From NCBI RefSeq assembly GCF_001187865.1, contig NZ_LGIT01000009.1:1798001-1862000 (forward strand): a stretch of DNA of 64,000 nt. The letters run 5' to 3'. How positions within the stretch are numbered: the first letter of the stretch is position 1; each line of letters opens with the position of its first letter. Below are positions 35,347-44,619 of this stretch, piece by piece. Both the position numbers and the translations under genes were made by a program. The notes under the pieces are model-generated. The model did not search any database. It worked only from the letters and a program-made list of their open reading frames with translations, and was not told where the DNA came from. The stretch comes from Klebsiella sp. RIT-PI-d. GTDB taxonomy: Bacteria; Pseudomonadota; Gammaproteobacteria; Enterobacterales; Enterobacteriaceae.

Positions 35347-36189
35347 TCACTTTCCTCTTCATTCAACGAATGTAAAATTGATAGCCTGAAAACCAGGCAA
35401 TATTAGCATACCATATGCTTCAGTATTTCGACTGAATAACAGGCAGGCTACCGCCGTGGCTTAAAGCTACCACCCTGCACTAACTTCCTTTTCTGCCGGG
35501 ATCGGAAATTACAAACCCGGCAATTCACTACTTATAAACATAAAAGACATCCGTGAATGCCATAACACGTTGAATTTAAATCAGTTAACATGCGTCCACA
35601 TAAAATGAGAGCTTAACCATGAATATTAAGCTCATCCTTAATACGTAAGCGTAGTGAGTCAGAGAGCGTAAGCATCTTTATTAACTAATAACTGATTTTT
35701 TATTCAACGAATTGGTAGGATAAGTCTTAGTGAAACAAAAAACAACAATCAGTAACCATGTTTTGACAAATCTAACAAATCAGGTGGTTATGACATACAC
35801 CAGCAAGGCTATGATATCGCTTAATTATGAAGCAAATGATTGTAAAACCTACTAAATTTTGCAGGTCCATAGCGATAAAAAATGTTTCGTTGTGTGCTCT
35901 GCAATGGTAAAGGCTAAGGTCAGAAAGGTCTTATCGCCGGTAGAACAATTATATTATTTTGCAAGCTTATCGATATTATTTCGTTAATATGAAAATTTTA
36001 GAAAATAGCGGAATAAATTTTACGAGAATTATGACATCAGGGTAATCGGCCATTCAGACCAGGCTGAAATGCGGACAAGATGCAGAGTATTCAGGCACAG
36101 AAGTAGTGTCTCTGGTATCTTATAGCTGAACAGAATCAGAGGCGTAGTAGCGCGCCAGGCGCGGCCCGGGATCATGATATGGAGAAACA
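35347..36189. other. Long AT-rich leader and promoter region of the capsule operon
   Basis: An 843-bp stretch between divergent gfcA and rcnB. It holds the JUMPStart/ops element at 35444-35480 and presumably a distant gfc promoter on the minus strand, typical of RfaH-controlled operons with long leaders. A possible 41-codon plus-strand frame starts with GTG at 35730 behind AGGA but has low-complexity content and is not called. The rcnB promoter must be in the last 200 bp. Its AT richness compared with both flanks may mark a junction of acquired DNA. Confidence 0.5.
35444..35480 (-). promoter_or_regulatory. JUMPStart element with ops site (probable RfaH recruitment)
   Basis: Read on the minus strand, the region contains GGTAGCTTTAAGCCAC followed by the ops core GGCGGTAGCCTG (35444-35455). 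This matches the JUMPStart consensus in order and spacing: a GGTAGC half, a TTAAG-CCA middle and GGCGGTAGnnTG at the end. It is about 100 bp before gfcA and points toward it. In E. coli, ops in the non-template strand pauses polymerase and loads RfaH, which suppresses termination over long surface-polysaccharide operons. Control of this operon by RfaH is therefore very likely. Confidence 0.85.
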
Positions 36190-36522
36190 ATGAAAAAACT
36201 TAAAAGAGTAGTAGTGGGCGCTGTTCTCGGCGTAGCAGCGTGTGTGAGCGCCGCACCGCTGGCGGCAGTTGCCGCTCAAGGTACGCAATCTTATGAGTTA
36301 AAAGAGTTTTTTGCTGACTTTACCCATTTTAAAACGGGCGATACGGTGCCTGAAATGTACCGCACTGAAGAATACAATATCAAACAATGGCAGCAGCGAA
36401 ACTTACCTGCTCCGGATGCCGGTAGCCACTGGACGTATATGGGTGGCAACTATGTGCTCATTACTGATGCAGAGGGGAAAATCCTCAAAGTCTATGACGG
36501 CGAGATTTTCTATCACCGTTAG
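36190..36522 (+). CDS. rcnB: Periplasmic nickel/cobalt homeostasis protein RcnB
   Basis: A 110-residue periplasmic protein of the RcnB family, which tunes nickel and cobalt efflux by RcnA in E. coli. Signal peptide at residues 1-29 (ending near AAVAAQG). The mature part is nearly the E. coli sequence, with FADFTHFKTGDTVPEMYRTEEYNIKQWQQRNLPAPD quoted here only by its ends FADFTHFK and NLPAPD, then GSHWTYMGGNYVLI and the C-terminal YDGEIFYHR. The ATG follows TGGAGA. The efflux pump rcnA and the regulator rcnR, adjacent in E. coli, are not in this window. Confidence 0.92.
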   Translation: MKKLKRVVVGAVLGVAACVSAAPLAAVAAQGTQSYELKEFFADFTHFKTGDTVPEMYRTEEYNIKQWQQRNLPAPDAGSHWTYMGGNYVLITDAEGKILKVYDGEIFYHR

Positions 36523-36531
36523 GACCAGATA

Positions 36532-36549
36532 GCTGCCCGTGAGGGCAGC
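36532..36549. terminator. Hairpin between convergent rcnB and mrp
   Basis: GCTGCCC and GGGCAGC form a 7-bp stem with loop GTGA, ten bases after the rcnB stop and eight before the mrp stop; probably a shared terminator although T runs are short. Confidence 0.6.
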
Positions 36550-36557
36550 CATTAGCA

Positions 36558-37667
36558 TCACACTGCGCGAAAGGCGATCTCGGTTGGGATCACTTCACCT
36601 TGCCAGTAAATCTGGGCAGCCACACGCCCTGCCAGAGTGCGATAGAGTGCGGTGAACTCGCTGTCAGGGCGATGAATCACTGTCGGCGTACCGCGGTCAA
36701 GATCCTCGCGCAGACTAATATGTAGCGGCATCTGCCCCAGCAGTTGAGTATGATACTGCTCAGCCAGTTTCCCGGCGCCGCCAGTACCAAAAATAGGTTC
36801 ATGGTGACCGCAGTTACTGCACACATGCATACTCATATTTTCGACGATACCCAGTACCGGCACCTCGACTTTCTCAAACATCACAATGCCTTTTTTAGCA
36901 TCAATGAGCGCGATATCCTGCGGAGTGGTAACTACCAGCGCGCCGGTGACCGGTATATTTTGCGCCAGCGTTAATTGAATATCACCGGTGCCCGGTGGCA
37001 TATCCAGTACCAGATAATCCAGATCCGGCCACAGCGTCTCCTGAAGCATTTGCATCAGCGCTTTGCTGGCCATTGGCCCACGCCAGACCATGGCATTATC
37101 ATCGGTCACCAGATAACCAATTGAGTTCGTCGCAAGCCCGTGCGCCATAATCGGCGTCATATGCGTGCCATCAGGCGACGTCGGACGTTGATGTTCAGTT
37201 CCGAGCATCGTCGGTATCGAGGGGCCGTAAATATCCGCATCCAGCAGGCCGACTTTGGCCCCTTCGGCGGCCAGCGCCAGCGCCAGGTTTACCGCTGTTG
37301 ATGATTTACCCACCCCGCCCTTACCCGAACTGACGGCGATGATATTTTTTACGCCATTGATCCCCGGCTGGTTTTTAACCCGCTTTAAGGTAGCGACGGT
37401 TTGGGACAGCTTCCAGTCAATCGCTTTCGCGCCGGTAATGCGCAGCAGTTCTGCACTGGTCTGCTCTTTTAGATCCTCGAAAGCGCTGGTCCAGACAAAC
37501 GGCATTAACAGTTCGATGTGAATGGTATCGTCCAGCCACGCAACATGGTGCAGCGCTTTTAGCGTCGTCAGATTGTGCTTTAGCGTCGGATGCTGAAAGT
37601 TCGCCAGTGTCCCGGCAACCATTGCACGCAAACGTTCCGGGGATTTGGCCTGGGATTGTGAGTTCAT
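36558..37667 (-). CDS. mrp: Iron-sulfur cluster carrier ATPase Mrp (ApbC)
   Basis: Cytoplasmic P-loop ATPase that carries and transfers Fe-S clusters, 369 residues as in E. coli. An N-terminal MIP18/DUF59-like domain (about residues 10-90) is followed by the Mrp/NBP35 ATPase domain with the deviant Walker [18 protein letters not shown] near residue 110, [10 protein letters not shown] just after, and the cluster-binding CxxC in [12 protein letters not shown] near residue 280. It is divergent from metG, exactly as in E. coli. No anomaly. Confidence 0.97.
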   Translation of the reverse strand: MNSQSQAKSPERLRAMVAGTLANFQHPTLKHNLTTLKALHHVAWLDDTIHIELLMPFVWTSAFEDLKEQTSAELLRITGAKAIDWKLSQTVATLKRVKNQPGINGVKNIIAVSSGKGGVGKSSTAVNLALALAAEGAKVGLLDADIYGPSIPTMLGTEHQRPTSPDGTHMTPIMAHGLATNSIGYLVTDDNAMVWRGPMASKALMQMLQETLWPDLDYLVLDMPPGTGDIQLTLAQNIPVTGALVVTTPQDIALIDAKKGIVMFEKVEVPVLGIVENMSMHVCSNCGHHEPIFGTGGAGKLAEQYHTQLLGQMPLHISLREDLDRGTPTVIHRPDSEFTALYRTLAGRVAAQIYWQGEVIPTEIAFRAV

Positions 37668-37832
37668 CCCGACTCCTCTGTTGTTGTTCTGAAAAAAGAC
37701 ATTGTAACTATTCAGTTTACCTCAGAGGTAACAATTATTCATTTGTGGATAAATGCCCTTATCTCTTGGCGCGGTAAATACCATTTTGGTACTATCAAAG
37801 CCCTTTTCATTATTAAAGAAGTAATACCTACT

Positions 37833-39866
37833 ATGACTCAAGTCGCGAAGAAAATTCTGGTAACGTGCGCACTGCCGTACGCCAACGGCTCAATCCACCT
37901 CGGCCACATGCTGGAGCATATCCAGGCTGATGTCTGGGTCCGTTACCAGCGAATGCGCGGCCATCAGGTTAATTTCATCTGCGCTGACGATGCGCACGGT
38001 ACGCCAATCATGCTGAAAGCACAGCAATTAGGTATTACCCCTGAGCAGATGATTGCTGAAATGAGTCAGGAGCATCAGACCGATTTCGCCGGCTTTGATA
38101 TCAGCTACGATAACTATCACTCCACGCACAGCGATGAGAACCGCGAGCTGTCGGCGCTAATTTATTCGCGGCTGAAAGAGAACGGCTTCATTAAGAACCG
38201 TACCATCTCTCAGCTTTACGATCCGGAAAAAGGCATGTTCCTGCCCGATCGTTTTGTGAAAGGCACCTGTCCGAAATGCAAATCAGCGGATCAGTACGGC
38301 GACAACTGCGAAGTATGCGGCGCAACCTACAGTCCAACCGAACTTATCGAGCCAAAATCGGTGGTCTCTGGCGCAACCCCTGTGATGCGTGATTCCGAAC
38401 ACTTCTTTTTTGATTTACCGTCGTTCAGCGAAATGCTCCAGGCGTGGACCCGCAGCGGTGCGCTGCAAGAGCAAGTAGCGAATAAAATGCAGGAGTGGTT
38501 TGAATCTGGCCTGCAACAGTGGGATATCTCCCGCGACGCGCCGTATTTCGGTTTTGAAATCCCCAACGCGCCGGGCAAGTATTTCTACGTCTGGCTGGAT
38601 GCGCCAATCGGCTACATGGGTTCATTTAAGAATCTGTGCGACAAGCGTGGCGACACCGTAAGTTTTGACGAGTACTGGAAGAAAGATTCTACCGCCGAGC
38701 TGTATCACTTCATCGGTAAAGATATCGTTTACTTCCATAGCCTGTTCTGGCCTGCAATGCTGGAAGGCAGCAATTTCCGCAAGCCAACTAACCTGTTTGT
38801 TCATGGCTATGTGACGGTGAACGGTGCGAAGATGTCAAAATCGCGCGGCACCTTTATTAAAGCCAGCACCTGGCTTAACCATTTTGACGCGGACAGCCTG
38901 CGCTACTACTACACCGCGAAACTGTCTTCCCGCATTGATGATATCGATCTGAATCTGGAAGACTTCGTACAGCGCGTTAATGCCGATATCGTCAACAAAG
39001 TCGTCAACCTTGCCTCGCGTAACGCGGGCTTTATTAATAAGCGTTTTGACGGCGTACTGGCTGAAGAGCTGGCCGATCCGGCGTTATATAAAACCTTTAC
39101 CGACGCCGCCGGCATGATTGGCGAAGCGTGGGAAAGTCGCGAATTCGGCAAGGCGGTGCGTGAAATCATGGCGCTGGCCGATGTGGCTAACCGCTATGTT
39201 GACGAGCAGGCCCCGTGGGTTGTTGCCAAGCAGGAAGGTCGGGATGCCGATCTGCAGGCAATTTGCTCCATGGGGATCAACTTGTTCCGCGTCCTGATGA
39301 CTTATCTCAAGCCGGTTATGCCGACGCTGAGCGATCGTACTGAGGCTTTCCTGAACACCGAGCTACGCTGGGACGCTATCCATCAGCCGCTGCTCGGCCA
39401 TAAGGTAAATACCTTTAAAGCTCTCTACAACCGTATTGATATGAAGCAGGTTGAAGCGCTGGTTGAGGCATCCAAAGAAGAGATAAAGGCCATGGCCGCT
39501 CCGGTTAGCGGTCCGCTGGCGGACGCTCCCGTTCAGGAAACCATTACCTTTGACGAATTTGCTAAAGTCGATCTGCGCGTGGCGCTAATTGAAAACGCGG
39601 AATTTGTTGAAGGTTCAGACAAGCTGCTGCGTCTGACGTTGGATCTCGGCGGTGAGAAGCGTAACGTCTTTTCCGGCATCCGTTCTGCCTATCCTGATCC
39701 ACAGATCCTGATTGGTCGCCATACGGTTATGGTAGCCAATCTGGCACCGCGTAAAATGCGCTTTGGTATTTCGGAAGGAATGGTAATGGCTGCCGGTCCC
39801 GGCGGTAAAGATATTTTCCTGTTAAGCCCGGATGCCGGCGCGCAGCCTGGCCATCAGGTTAAATAA
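37833..39866 (+). CDS. metG: Methionyl-tRNA synthetase MetG
   Basis: Charges initiator and elongator tRNA-Met. The 677-residue length equals the E. coli enzyme. The class I signatures are HLGH (in [10 protein letters not shown], near residue 21) and KMSKS (in [10 protein letters not shown], near residue 332); the zinc knuckle is [18 protein letters not shown] near residues 146-163; the C-terminal tRNA-binding dimerisation domain (from about 575, [15 protein letters not shown]) is present. The frame is open from 37743 but the ATG at 37833 gives the conserved start [20 protein letters not shown]. Followed by a terminator. Essential housekeeping gene. Confidence 0.98.
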   Translation: MTQVAKKILVTCALPYANGSIHLGHMLEHIQADVWVRYQRMRGHQVNFICADDAHGTPIMLKAQQLGITPEQMIAEMSQEHQTDFAGFDISYDNYHSTHSDENRELSALIYSRLKENGFIKNRTISQLYDPEKGMFLPDRFVKGTCPKCKSADQYGDNCEVCGATYSPTELIEPKSVVSGATPVMRDSEHFFFDLPSFSEMLQAWTRSGALQEQVANKMQEWFESGLQQWDISRDAPYFGFEIPNAPGKYFYVWLDAPIGYMGSFKNLCDKRGDTVSFDEYWKKDSTAELYHFIGKDIVYFHSLFWPAMLEGSNFRKPTNLFVHGYVTVNGAKMSKSRGTFIKASTWLNHFDADSLRYYYTAKLSSRIDDIDLNLEDFVQRVNADIVNKVVNLASRNAGFINKRFDGVLAEELADPALYKTFTDAAGMIGEAWESREFGKAVREIMALADVANRYVDEQAPWVVAKQEGRDADLQAICSMGINLFRVLMTYLKPVMPTLSDRTEAFLNTELRWDAIHQPLLGHKVNTFKALYNRIDMKQVEALVEASKEEIKAMAAPVSGPLADAPVQETITFDEFAKVDLRVALIENAEFVEGSDKLLRLTLDLGGEKRNVFSGIRSAYPDPQILIGRHTVMVANLAPRKMRFGISEGMVMAAGPGGKDIFLLSPDAGAQPGHQVK

Positions 39867-39878
39867 GTCCTCTGACAC

Positions 39879-39906
39879 GCGCCGCTTTTGCGGCGCTTTT
39901 TTTATC
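39879..39906 (+). terminator. Rho-independent terminator of metG
   Basis: GCGCCGC (39879-39885) and GCGGCGC (39890-39896) enclose TTTT and are followed by a run of seven T. Confidence 0.93.
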
Positions 39907-40048
39907 TTTATCCCTGACCAAAATCTCACTTTCGGACTGCGCAATATTTTCAAAACGCACTATCTTTAACTACACTGATACGCGTTTACATACATTACGC
40001 CACTTCAGGCGGTTATTTATCATCATTATTTATAAAATGGAGTTTTAC

Positions 40049-40507
40049 ATGAAAGTGTTGAACAAATTATTGTCAGTCGGTGTTGCTTCAGTACTGGTGT
40101 TCTCTCTGGCAGGCTGTGGCGACAAAGAAGAAACAAAAACGTTTAATGCCAATATTAACGGTGCTGACATTAAAATCACCTACACCTATGAAGGTGATAA
40201 GGTCCTGAAACAGACTTCAGAGAATAAAATCAACTATTCAACCATTGGTGCGAAAAACAAAGAAGAAGCTGAAAAAATTCTTGAGCCGCTTAGTGCAAAA
40301 TATAAAGACATTAAGGGCGTAGATGAGAAAATTACTTACAATGATACCTGGGCAGAAGAATCTGTCACGGTTGATATGGAAAAAGTGGATTTTAAAGCCC
40401 TGCAAAACGTTTCTGGTTCAATGGTAACCGGCGACACCAGCAAAGGTGTTAGCATGAAACAAACTGAAACCATGCTGGAATCTGCCGGTTTCAAAGAAGT
40501 TAAATAA
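40049..40507 (+). CDS. yehR: YehR, DUF1307 lipoprotein
   Basis: A 152-residue lipoprotein of the DUF1307 family. The signal ends with lipobox SLAGC (MKVLNKLLSVGVASVLVFSL then AGCGDKEE), and Asp is not at position +2, so it should go to the outer membrane. The mature domain (TFNANINGADIKITYTYEGD) is small and lysine/glutamate-rich. The frame begins earlier but the ATG at 40049 follows TGGAG and gives the family start. Function unknown. In E. coli the gene lies after yehQ beside yehS; here it lies before yehI, so the local order differs. Confidence 0.88.
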   Translation: MKVLNKLLSVGVASVLVFSLAGCGDKEETKTFNANINGADIKITYTYEGDKVLKQTSENKINYSTIGAKNKEEAEKILEPLSAKYKDIKGVDEKITYNDTWAEESVTVDMEKVDFKALQNVSGSMVTGDTSKGVSMKQTETMLESAGFKEVK

Positions 40508-40537
40508 CCAACGGACAGTAACGTATCATCCAATTGA

Positions 40538-40563
40538 GGCGCGGCTACGGCAGCGCCTTTTCT
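40538..40563 (+). terminator. Rho-independent terminator of yehR
   Basis: GGCGC (40538-40542) and GCGCC (40553-40557) form the base of a stem with further G-C pairs inside (GGC/CGGCA), followed by TTTTCTTT. Confidence 0.75.
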
Positions 40564-40626
40564 TTGTAAAATTCCTAATTACCCCCTACTTCCTTCTTTT
40601 TTATTGAATATCAATACCCCCTGTAA

Positions 40627-40646
40627 TACTGTACAAAAAAACAGTA
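40627..40646 (+). promoter_or_regulatory. LexA (SOS) box before the yehI operon
   Basis: TACTGTACAAAAAAACAGTA has the form TACTGT-N8-ACAGTA; every conserved base of the LexA consensus ends is present. It directly adjoins and overlaps a TATAAA hexamer at 40645-40650, which can act as the -10 of the yehI promoter, so bound LexA would block it. The operon start is 106 bp downstream. This predicts induction by DNA damage. Confidence 0.88.
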
Positions 40647-40751
40647 TAAATATGAGTAATACCCTGTTGTCAGGTCAGTGTGTAACATCAGATTCGGCCA
40701 TCGCCCGTGAAAAAGCCCCTAAAACCATCACCTTATTAAAAGGAGTTAAAC

Positions 40752-43700
40752 GTGAAAACCTTTACCTTTCAGGATGATAAATCACAAAAGTTCTGGGCCG
40801 TGGAGCAACAGGACAATGAACTGCACCTGAACTGGGGCAAGATCGGCACCCAGGGTCAACGCCAGGTTAAAACGTTTGACGATGCCTCCGCAGCTCAAAA
40901 AGCGGAACAGAAGCTCATCGCAGAAAAAATGAAAAAAGGCTATCAGGAAAGCCAGACGGCCAGTACACCTGACAACGAGAAGGCGACTGTTGCTGCCGAA
41001 ACCGCCGGAATAAAACCTGCGCCTCCTGCTCCTGCGATTGCCACTACCGCTGCGCCTGTGCAGGCATCATGTCCCTGGCCGGTAGAAAATTCATCGATCG
41101 TTCTGCCGCGGGAAGTCGCTTACGAAACGCTAAGCCATCGTAACTGGCCGGGCGATCCTGTTTTACTCATCGACAAGCCGGTATTACTCAATCAGATCGC
41201 CACACGTGTTCGCGAACGTTATCAGCAAATTACGCTTTTCGATTCCAGTGCCTGTTCACTTGAGTGGCAACATTATATTGCTCAGGCGTTAGATCTCCCC
41301 GATTCATCTGTGGATACCACTCTTCCCCCGCCGGTTCTGGCCGTTTTTATTACGCTTGAAGTCCGCTTTTATCATAAAGATGTGCTGGAGTTGCAGGATC
41401 AAATTGTCCAGCAGGGCGGGCTGGAATATGCCACCGATGTATTAATTGCCATGCAGTCCCTGCAATTTGAGTGGGATTATGCAAACAGGCAAATTATTTT
41501 TCATCACGGCGACAATTATTCTCAGGATCTCCCGGCTATTACGCCGATGGAAATACGCTTGCGTAAACACCTGTCGCTGGCAGAAAAAGCGTTATGGCAG
41601 CGCTGTGCTGACAAATTAATTGCGGCGCTTGAAACGATGCCCGCCAGCCGCCAGCCGCTGATCGCCCTGTTATTACCTGAAAAACCAGAGTTAGCACAGA
41701 AAATTGCCGGACAGCATAGTACGTCTAAAGGACCTGCTACCCTTGAATGGCTAAAACTCACGGCGAATGACGCCACAACGCTGGAAGCCGTGGAAAAATA
41801 CCAGTCCCTGCGCTTGTTTGATGATTATTATCGCGGTCAAATATATTGTGCAACGGTCCTTAAGGAACAGGGAACGGCCGCAATTGCCCGCTTTACCCCC
41901 TATGCTAGCGGAGATTACTGTGGCGACGTGCTGACGCATATTAATCACCCGCAGGCAGTAATGCAGCTCATCCGCGCGGCAGAGCAGAGTAAACGCTGCC
42001 ATGAGCGAATGACAAAAGCCAGCGCTCGCTTCCCGCATGCCAGCATGGCTGCGCTGGCAGAGCTGCTGGCGCAAAAAGAGGAAAAGCGCTGGCGTATCAT
42101 GTTAATGACTCAGCTTAGCAGTCACCCTGAACTGGCAGCGCAGATTTCACCGTGGCTTTCACCCGCTGCCATCGCACAGCTGGAAGCCTGCCATCAGCTG
42201 CTAAGCCAGCCGACCGATTGTGCCAGTGCGGATATGCTGCCGCCGGTACTGGTTACACCGCCATGGGCCGTAAAAAAGAAAAAAACGGCAATACCGCTGC
42301 TGGATTTACCACTATTGCCCGTGCCCCCTGTTTGTACTCTGACGGAGCAGGCCGGCAAAGAACTTCGTGACAGACACCGCTGGTATGCCCGCCAAATTGA
42401 ATTAGGTCAACACGAGGGTCCTCAGCAATTTCTGCCGCGACTGGGGTTCAATACCTGGAAGAATGGCAACATAGAGTCGGTATCAAAAACGACCCTGAAC
42501 GCCTGGGAACAGGAAGATTATCCCGCGCTGATTAATGAAATGAAAATCTCCTGCGCGCCTTACCAGACAGAATGGCATCTGTATATGCTAACGGCGGTGG
42601 CAGAAGATAAAGCCATCCGGGCGTGGAATGCGCTCAGCAAAGAACCGCATTCCGGTGTCGCCTGGGTCATGACCTCGCTGAAGCTGGCAGGGCTAACCGG
42701 GCTGATTAACTCGTTTTCGCGCAATCCACAAGATGCCTTCCCGGTCGCACTTTACTTTGGCGCAGCGGAGCTCACGCCGCTGGTGAGTCGCGCGTTTAAT
42801 CGACTAAAAACACAGCGCGAGCTGGCCCGCGAATGGCTCTTAACGTTTCCGGAGCACGCTATTGCCGGCCTGCTTCCTGCGGCATTTGGTAAAGCAGGCG
42901 AGGCGCAGGATGACGCCCGTACTGCACTGCGACTGCTTATTGATAACGGCCACCAGCCGCTGATTGAGCAGATGGCTACGCGTTACGCGCAGCCTGACGT
43001 TGTACAGGCTATTAACGCTTTTCTGACGCTCGACCCGCTTGATAACTATCCGACAAAAATTCCCGCGCTTCCGGGTTTCTGGCAGCCTGCCCTCTGGCAA
43101 CGCCCGCTACTTGCCAATGGGCTGGCGTTACCGGACGACGCGCTAAATACACTTGGCATTATGCTGCGCTTCCCGACTGAGATGGGGCTATATCCAGGGC
43201 TACAGCAGGTCAAAGAGATCTGTACACCGGCCTCATTAGCGGCGTTCGCCTGGGATCTGTTTAACGCCTGGCAAATTGCCGGTGCGCCCGCAAAAGAAAG
43301 CTGGGCGTTTACCGCGCTTGGGCTTTTTGGCGATGACGACACCGCACGTACTCTTACGCCATTCATCCGCACCTGGCCCGGTGAATCGCAGCATAAGCGC
43401 GCCACGGTCGGGCTGGATATCCTTGCCGCTATTGGCAGCGATATCGCCCTGATGCAGCTCAACGGCATAGCGCAAAAGCTAAAATTTAAAGCGTTGCAGG
43501 AGCGCGCGCGGGAGAAAATCCAGCAGATTGCCGAGAGTCGGGAACTTACCGTCGCCGAACTGGAGGATCGTCTGGCACCAGACCTGGGACTGGATGAGAG
43601 CGGTACTCTGACCCTCGACTTCGGGCCGCGCCGTTTTACCGTCAGCTTTGATGAAGCGCTTAAACCGTTTGTACGGGATGAAAACCGCAACCGACTGAAA

Positions 43701-44522
43701 GATTTACCCAAGCCAAATAAGAGCGATGATCCGGCCCTTGCCGCAGAAGCCGTTAGCCTCTACAAGGCGTTGAAAAAAGATGCGCGAACCATCGCCAGTC
43801 AACAAATCAGGCGTCTGGAATCGGCAATGTGTGAGCGCCGCCGCTGGAGTGCGCAAAATTTCCGTCTGTTCCTCGTCGAACATCCCCTGATATGCCATCT
43901 TACCCGCCGCCTGGTATGGGGTATTTATGACGCAGAGAATACGCTGCTGGCCTGTTTCCGCGTGGCGGAAGACAACAGCTACAGCACTGCCAATGATGAC
44001 CTTTTTATCTTGCCGGAAGGTGACATCCGCATTGGCCTCCCGCACGTACTGGAAATCCCGATGCAGGATGCCGCCGCGTTCGGCCAGCTGCTTGCTGACT
44101 ACGAGCTGCTGCCGCCGTTCCGCCAGCTCGATCGCCCTCATTATTCCCTGACCGCTGAAGAAAGCAATGCCACAGAGCTTACCCGCTGGACTGGACGCTC
44201 ATGTCCGAGCGGCCGCGTTGCCGGGTTGGCCAATAAAGGCTGGCTGCGCGGGATGCCGCTCGACGCAGGCTGGATCGGCTGGATGCTAAAACCGCTTGGC
44301 GCATGGACACTGGTGCTGGAGATCGACGAGGGCTTTGCAGTGGGATCATCACCGGACGACCTGAGTGCCGAACAAAAGTTAAGCAGCATCTGGCTGTGGC
44401 AAGGAAAGGCACAGGATTACGGTTGGGGTAGCCTGCAAGACCAACAAAAACAGCCTTTCTCGGTGCTCGACAAGGTTACCGTCAGCGAAGTGATTAACGA
44501 CATAGACATGCTGTTTAATTAA
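40752..44522 (+). CDS. yehI: YehI/MolR-family protein: WGR domain plus DUF4132, GTG start
   Basis: A 1256-residue cytoplasmic protein. An N-terminal WGR domain (residues 1-70; NWGKIGTQGQRQVKTF is the motif) is of the kind that senses nucleic acid in PARPs. A low-complexity linker (about 70-110, Ala/Pro/Thr-rich) and a long helical-repeat region follow, ending in a DUF4132 domain (about 990-1200, with RRLVWGIYDAENTLLACFRV). The GTG at 40752 follows AAGGAG with eight bases spacing. First gene of the yehI-L-M-P-Q operon behind the SOS box. Family members were linked to molybdate control (MolR) by old genetics, but domain content suggests a nucleic-acid sensor. Both yehI and molR of E. coli belong here; position favours yehI. 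Confidence 0.88.
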   Translation: MKTFTFQDDKSQKFWAVEQQDNELHLNWGKIGTQGQRQVKTFDDASAAQKAEQKLIAEKMKKGYQESQTASTPDNEKATVAAETAGIKPAPPAPAIATTAAPVQASCPWPVENSSIVLPREVAYETLSHRNWPGDPVLLIDKPVLLNQIATRVRERYQQITLFDSSACSLEWQHYIAQALDLPDSSVDTTLPPPVLAVFITLEVRFYHKDVLELQDQIVQQGGLEYATDVLIAMQSLQFEWDYANRQIIFHHGDNYSQDLPAITPMEIRLRKHLSLAEKALWQRCADKLIAALETMPASRQPLIALLLPEKPELAQKIAGQHSTSKGPATLEWLKLTANDATTLEAVEKYQSLRLFDDYYRGQIYCATVLKEQGTAAIARFTPYASGDYCGDVLTHINHPQAVMQLIRAAEQSKRCHERMTKASARFPHASMAALAELLAQKEEKRWRIMLMTQLSSHPELAAQISPWLSPAAIAQLEACHQLLSQPTDCASADMLPPVLVTPPWAVKKKKTAIPLLDLPLLPVPPVCTLTEQAGKELRDRHRWYARQIELGQHEGPQQFLPRLGFNTWKNGNIESVSKTTLNAWEQEDYPALINEMKISCAPYQTEWHLYMLTAVAEDKAIRAWNALSKEPHSGVAWVMTSLKLAGLTGLINSFSRNPQDAFPVALYFGAAELTPLVSRAFNRLKTQRELAREWLLTFPEHAIAGLLPAAFGKAGEAQDDARTALRLLIDNGHQPLIEQMATRYAQPDVVQAINAFLTLDPLDNYPTKIPALPGFWQPALWQRPLLANGLALPDDALNTLGIMLRFPTEMGLYPGLQQVKEICTPASLAAFAWDLFNAWQIAGAPAKESWAFTALGLFGDDDTARTLTPFIRTWPGESQHKRATVGLDILAAIGSDIALMQLNGIAQKLKFKALQERAREKIQQIAESRELTVAELEDRLAPDLGLDESGTLTLDFGPRRFTVSFDEALKPFVRDENRNRLKDLPKPNKSDDPALAAEAVSLYKALKKDARTIASQQIRRLESAMCERRRWSAQNFRLFLVEHPLICHLTRRLVWGIYDAENTLLACFRVAEDNSYSTANDDLFILPEGDIRIGLPHVLEIPMQDAAAFGQLLADYELLPPFRQLDRPHYSLTAEESNATELTRWTGRSCPSGRVAGLANKGWLRGMPLDAGWIGWMLKPLGAWTLVLEIDEGFAVGSSPDDLSAEQKLSSIWLWQGKAQDYGWGSLQDQQKQPFSVLDKVTVSEVINDIDMLFN

Positions 44523-44619
44523 AAACGCAGAAACATCTGGCGACTCAGGCAATAACCTTGCCTGATACCGCAGTCGTCTCAGTGAACGTGTTATTTTTTG
44601 TCTTGCTAAGGAAAAAACG

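Noticed and set aside
35730-35855. GTG-started 41-codon frame before rcnB as a real gene
   Set aside because: Low-complexity content, weak start and no recognisable family; kept only as a low-interest observation.
43046-43711. 221-codon minus-strand frame inside yehI
   Set aside because: Antisense shadow of the DUF4132 protein; Ser/Arg-rich, no ribosome-binding site or family resemblance.
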